From Brevibacillus formosus (lineage in GTDB: Bacteria > Bacillota > Bacilli > Brevibacillales > Brevibacillaceae): DNA of 64,000 nucleotides. This document shows positions 60,297 to 64,000 of the stretch, one piece after another. The position numbers were made by a program, and so were the translations under genes. The stretch lies in NCBI RefSeq assembly GCF_003013405.1, contig NZ_PXZL01000013.1, forward strand, positions 349,343-413,342, in the 5' to 3' direction. The notes below the pieces were generated by a model. The model was not told the DNA's origin. It saw only the letters and a list, made by a program, of their open reading frames with translations, and searched no databases. The first letter of the stretch is position 1. Each line of letters starts with the position of its first letter.

Positions 60297-61706
60297 GTGA
60301 AAATCGAGGACTGGTTTCATACGCTTCGTAACAAAGCGCAGACGATTGAAGAGAAGTGGCAGGGGGCTTCCGAACAAGAACGTCTTCAGCTCGCGGAACA
60401 ATTGTTTCAATTGCGCCAAGTAAGTGATACAGTCGTTGACCTGTGGCTGCAATTCGAAGAAAAATTATCGAATGCGATTCGTAGCATCAAGGAAATGGAA
60501 GGACAGCTTCCAGCGGAAGAGAAAAAGACGGATCAGTCGAAGGTGAATACAGAATCACCAAAGGCTGTTGAAACGAACCAATACGAGCCGATTTTTCGCC
60601 GTGGGGAAGGCTTTTATCATTTGCGCATGTTTCAAGACGCGAAAAAGTGTTTTGCAGAATTAGTTCAAAAATCGCCAGACTGGGAAAGTGGACGCCTGTA
60701 TTACGCCTACAGTCTCCTTTTGTGTGAGGAGCAAGAATTAGCCTTTCGGGAATTCCGTCTTCTCGGCAGGACAGCAAGCTCACCTACCATTGTGGCCATC
60801 AGCTTTAATGCCATCGGTTGCATACTGGCAGAAGAGGAGCAATGGCTAGAGGCGGCGCAAGCTTTTAAGACGTCTCTCGAGATCAAGCCAGAACAGGAAG
60901 AAGCCAAGTACAACCTCGCGCTCTGCTATTTAAGAGATGGCGATGCACAGGAAGCTTTGGACGAATTGGAACCGTATTTAGAAAAAAACGAGCACGATTG
61001 GGAAGCGCAGATGCTATGGCTGCGAGCTGCCAAATTACTGCATAGGATGGACCAAACGGTGGAATGGAGCCCGCCGAAAGGCTTGCAACTTCCGACACGC
61101 GACTTGGACAGCGATACTCTTCAAGAAATGGCCTCTTTATACGAAACAGTGGGCAATTATCACCGGGCACAAATTTGCTATCACTTTTTGACGGAGCGTT
61201 CCCCAAAAGATGGGTGGACGTGGCATGGATTGGCCTGGAATACGTGGCTCATTGCAGGTACGAAGCGGGCATTGACGCTCGTCAAAAAAGCCATCAGTCT
61301 TGCACCCGAAAATGACGACTTTCTTTTTAGTTATGGATGGATGCTGTTGTTTGACGGAAGGGTAGAGGAAGCAATCAAAGCGTTTCGGATCATGCTGGAG
61401 AAAAACCGAGACAATCGCCTCGGACAATCCGGGATGATTTCCGCATACGAGAAGCTGGGGGATACACAAGAAGCAAAACGGTTGGCAAAGTATTTCCTGG
61501 AAGACGCTGAGCCATATGTACGTTCGTTAGGGTATTTTCATCTGGGAAGAATCGCAGTTGTGGAAGAAAATTGGCGCCTAGCTGAACAATATTTTCAACG
61601 GGCATTGCCATTCGCAGAACAGTTATGGGAAATCCCCATCTATCTGCAATTATGCGCAAGCAAGCTCGGTCAAGCAGAAATGCAAACCGAGCTCGTACAG
61701 CCTTAA
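60297..61706 (+). CDS. TPR protein of unknown function
   Basis: 469 residues from GTG 60297. The first ~90 residues are helical and charged, possibly coiled coil (LRNKAQTIEEKWQGASEQER). From about 100 on there are TPR repeats (for example AIGCILAEEEQWLEAAQAFK, YNLALCYLRDGDAQEALDEL, YGWMLLFDGRVEEAIKAFRI). No membrane segment. Its ribosome-binding site is in the panBCD terminator. Between panD and dinG; function unknown. Confidence 0.8.
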   Translation: MKIEDWFHTLRNKAQTIEEKWQGASEQERLQLAEQLFQLRQVSDTVVDLWLQFEEKLSNAIRSIKEMEGQLPAEEKKTDQSKVNTESPKAVETNQYEPIFRRGEGFYHLRMFQDAKKCFAELVQKSPDWESGRLYYAYSLLLCEEQELAFREFRLLGRTASSPTIVAISFNAIGCILAEEEQWLEAAQAFKTSLEIKPEQEEAKYNLALCYLRDGDAQEALDELEPYLEKNEHDWEAQMLWLRAAKLLHRMDQTVEWSPPKGLQLPTRDLDSDTLQEMASLYETVGNYHRAQICYHFLTERSPKDGWTWHGLAWNTWLIAGTKRALTLVKKAISLAPENDDFLFSYGWMLLFDGRVEEAIKAFRIMLEKNRDNRLGQSGMISAYEKLGDTQEAKRLAKYFLEDAEPYVRSLGYFHLGRIAVVEENWRLAEQYFQRALPFAEQLWEIPIYLQLCASKLGQAEMQTELVQP

Positions 61707-61797
61707 ATGTACAGGAGAGCAGGAATATTTCCCATCGTTGCCGAATGTGAATGGGTGCGGATTGAATGTTTCCGCCCAGGTTACGAGGTGACAACGT

Positions 61798-64000
61798 TTG
61801 AATCGATTACTAGTTGTAGATTTTGAGACGACGGGAAGCCATCCACGCCAAGGTGACAGCATCATTCAGATTGGTGCTGTCGCAATCGATGACGGGCAGA
61901 TTACCGAGAGTTTTTCCACCCTGATTCATCCGGGCCAGGATATTCCGCCGTTTATTACCCAATTAACAGGGATTACCAATGAGATGGTTGCAGATGCTCC
62001 TTCCTTGGAAGAAGTGTTTCCAGATTTCTTGCGTTTATTGGACGGACGAGCTTTTGTTGCACATAATGCGAGCTTTGATCTCCAATTTTTACAAGAAGCC
62101 CTGCTGAGCCAGGGCTATTATGCGTTTGACGGCTACGTGCTTGATACCGTGGAGCTATCTCGCGTTCTTTTGCCGATGCAAAATAGCTATAGACTCGGAG
62201 AACTGGCATCTGAGCTGGAAATCGAGCACGATAATCCCCATCAAGCAGACAGCGATGCACTTGCCACGGCGCAGCTGTTTCTTCACTTGCTGGATATTTT
62301 AAAGAAACTGCCGCTCGTGACGATCCAGCGCCTGCAGATGCTCGTTTCTTCGTTTCGCTCTGATATCGAGGTTCTTCTACGCACGATCGAGATGGAAAAG
62401 CTCATAGAGCTGCCAGAGTTGGATGGAACGCCAACCGAAACGGATTCCTCAGACATGTGGGATGTTTATCGCCAGCTGGCCCTTCGGAAGCGAGAAGAAA
62501 AAGCAACAGCGTCTCTGAAGCGTCCTCATTTCGATGCGACAATGACCAAAGCGTTTGCCGACCAGCTTGAGGATGTTTTGGGCGAAAATGGGCATATGCA
62601 GGCGAAAATGTCGGGGTATCAACGTCGGGATGCTCAGGAAGCGATGATGCATGCCGTCTATGAGGCAATGGAGGATGGCGCCCATTTATTGGTAGAGGCA
62701 GGGACAGGTACGGGAAAATCATTAGCCTATCTATTGCCGGGGATCATTTGGGCTCATCACAATCAGCAGCAGCTGGTGGTCAGTACGAATACCATTCAAT
62801 TGCAGGAGCAGTTATTCCATAAGGAAATCGCTACCTTGCAGGAGTCGTTGCCATTTTCCTTTACAGCTTCGACGCTAAAAGGCAGAGGAAACTACTTATG
62901 CTTGCGTAAATTTGAACAAGCCGTGGACGAGCCTGTGGAAGGAAGCAGCCAAGAAATGCGCTTGGTCAAAGGCCAGATGCTGACCTGGCTTACGCAAACC
63001 GTTACCGGGGACGTGGAAGAGCTGAGCATGCCTCCAAGTGGCCAGTTGCTATGGCAACAGGTAAAAAGTGATACGAGCTCTTGTTTGAATCGGGCTTGTC
63101 CGTGGTTTAGTCGTTGCTACTATTTTCAGGCGAAGGAACGGGCTCGCGATGTCGATGTGCTCATCGTCAATCACGCCCTTTTCATCAGCGACTTGCAAGC
63201 GGAAAACAGAATCCTCCCTCCGTATGAAGTTGCCATCGTCGATGAGGCCCATCATTTGGAGGATGCAGCGACACAACATTTAGGCAAGCAGTTTTCAACC
63301 ACGCAGCTTCTTTTCTTGCTAGATCGTGCATCGGTTGAAGAGAGTGGGGCAATTGCCCGCTTCGCAGAAGAGCTGCAAAGCTGGATGCCTGCGGTAAAAG
63401 AAGATGTCGCCGCAAAGCTTTTGGAGCTAAGAAAACAGTCCGCTGCCTTGCGAGAGAAAGCGCAGCAATGGACACAGCTCTTGTATGCATGGGCATCAGA
63501 TCGTGCGGAGGAGACGACGGACGCCGGACGTGAAACGGTACGTTATCGGATTGAATCGTTTGTAGGCAAGCACGAGAAAATACGCAAAGTAACCAAAAAG
63601 CTGATTGAAGGGATGACCGCATACGCATCGAGCATCGAGCAGCTTTTGCGAACGACTCCGCAAGAGGAAAAGCCTCCTTTTGCCGTACGCAGTCTACTGA
63701 CAGATTTATTTGGTCTCATCAAAGACTGGCAGACCGCCGTGGAGCTGCTTCACTTCTTTTTACTTGAGCAGGATGCCGAGTATGTGTATTGGATGGAGGT
63801 AGAGTCCCGTACAGCTCGCAAGCAGGTTCATTTGTCAGCAGCACTCTTGAAGGTTGCCGAATCACTGGCAGAACCGCTTTTCGCGCAAAAGCGGAGTCTG
63901 ATCTTGACATCAGCTACTCTGACGGTCAAAAACAGCTTCTCCTACATCAAAAGCCAGTTTGGTCTCGACCAACTGCCCGAAGAACGAGTGCGTACCTTGT
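61798..64000 (+). CDS. dinG: DinG helicase with 3'-5' exonuclease domain, truncated by the window edge
   Basis: Open to the right end; at least 734 codons. TTG start after GAGGTGA. The N-terminal DnaQ-like exonuclease (about 1-165) has VVDFETTG (Asp 8, Glu 10), AHNASFDLQFL and HQADSDALATAQLF. The helicase starts near 270: Walker A in EAGTGTGKSLAYLLP (about 298-312) and DEAHH (near 481). Cysteines 368, 429, 434 and 440 (C-x60-C-x4-C-x5-C) match the Fe-S cluster spacing of XPD/DinG enzymes. LTSATL marks a later helicase motif. Likely acts in DNA repair or removal of R-loops. Confidence 0.92.
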   Translation, partial: MNRLLVVDFETTGSHPRQGDSIIQIGAVAIDDGQITESFSTLIHPGQDIPPFITQLTGITNEMVADAPSLEEVFPDFLRLLDGRAFVAHNASFDLQFLQEALLSQGYYAFDGYVLDTVELSRVLLPMQNSYRLGELASELEIEHDNPHQADSDALATAQLFLHLLDILKKLPLVTIQRLQMLVSSFRSDIEVLLRTIEMEKLIELPELDGTPTETDSSDMWDVYRQLALRKREEKATASLKRPHFDATMTKAFADQLEDVLGENGHMQAKMSGYQRRDAQEAMMHAVYEAMEDGAHLLVEAGTGTGKSLAYLLPGIIWAHHNQQQLVVSTNTIQLQEQLFHKEIATLQESLPFSFTASTLKGRGNYLCLRKFEQAVDEPVEGSSQEMRLVKGQMLTWLTQTVTGDVEELSMPPSGQLLWQQVKSDTSSCLNRACPWFSRCYYFQAKERARDVDVLIVNHALFISDLQAENRILPPYEVAIVDEAHHLEDAATQHLGKQFSTTQLLFLLDRASVEESGAIARFAEELQSWMPAVKEDVAAKLLELRKQSAALREKAQQWTQLLYAWASDRAEETTDAGRETVRYRIESFVGKHEKIRKVTKKLIEGMTAYASSIEQLLRTTPQEEKPPFAVRSLLTDLFGLIKDWQTAVELLHFFLLEQDAEYVYWMEVESRTARKQVHLSAALLKVAESLAEPLFAQKRSLILTSATLTVKNSFSYIKSQFGLDQLPEERVRTL

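Noticed and set aside
1-64000. CRISPR arrays, prophage, insertion sequences, toxin-antitoxin or defence genes
   Set aside because: Searched by eye on both strands; no direct-repeat array, transposase, integrase or defence-type gene was found. No frameshifted or broken genes were seen either; dinG is cut only by the window edge.

Overview
The window is a contiguous piece of a Bacillales chromosome, most likely from a Brevibacillus (Paenibacillaceae) relative. This assignment is inferred from gene order and content. The order closely follows the B. subtilis ypdC-to-dinG region: prsW-sleB-ypeB, cmk-plsC-ypfD-fni-yphA-YIEGIA-der-plsY-gpsA, spoIVA-hbs-folE, hep/men genes-ndk-cheR, the aro-trp-his-tyr supraoperon, ypiA-ypiB-ypiF-qcrABC, and ypjABCD-dapB-mgsA-bshB1-bshA-cca-birA-panBCD-dinG. 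Two features differ from B. subtilis: genes of the futalosine route to menaquinone, and many TTG/GTG starts behind strong Shine-Dalgarno sites. Almost every gene is on the + strand; the exceptions are ansA, a small hypothetical near 15 kb, and a YitT-family gene near 51 kb.

Layout. 0-0.45 kb: non-coding, with nested hairpins and a ~200-bp imperfect inverted repeat. 0.45-5.5 kb: asparaginase, PrsW, spore germination (SleB/YpeB) and a PilZ c-di-GMP protein. 5.6-14.6 kb: cytidylate kinase, phospholipid synthesis (PlsC, PlsY, GpsA), an S1-like RNA-binding protein, type 2 IPP isomerase, the YIEGIA cassette, Der GTPase and SpoVIF. 14.7-18.6 kb: a minus-strand hypothetical, two tandem but different [2Fe-2S] proteins, the YphF lipoprotein and SpoIVA. 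18.8-28.5 kb: HU, GTP cyclohydrolase I (mtrA), tRNA-Pro(GGG), a lytic transglycosylase, TRAP (mtrB), two-subunit heptaprenyl diphosphate synthase interleaved with menaquinone genes (menG, mqnP-like, ubiX, mqnA), ndk and cheR.

28.7-41.3 kb: the aromatic amino-acid supraoperon aroC-aroB-aroH-trpEDCFBA-hisC-tyrA-aroA, with no trpG. Ahead of trpE lies a leader with exactly eleven GAG/UAG triplets, an antiterminator/terminator pair and a hairpin over the trpE ribosome-binding site. TRAP itself is encoded ~10 kb upstream, so regulator and target are both in the window. 41.4-44.2 kb: an amidohydrolase-fold protein without its metal-binding HxH motif, behind a leader terminator, then an ECF sigma/anti-sigma pair. 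44.2-51.9 kb: a TPR protein, a SAP-like protein, an IDEAL-domain protein, YpiF, the menaquinol:cytochrome c reductase genes qcrABC, YpjA, YpjB and a YitT transporter-like protein. 52-61.7 kb: MazG-like hydrolase, DapB, MgsA, bacillithiol synthesis (BshB1, BshA), CCA transferase, BirA, PanBCD and a second TPR protein. 61.8 kb to the edge: dinG, truncated by the window, with an exonuclease domain and a full set of Fe-S cysteines.

I see no prophage, CRISPR array, insertion sequence or defence island. The best leads are RNA-level regulation (trp leader, leader terminators, a terminator that overlaps a ribosome-binding site), the catalytically stripped amidohydrolase, the paired ferredoxins, the unidentified palindrome at the qcr promoter and the short inverted-repeat element at the left end.
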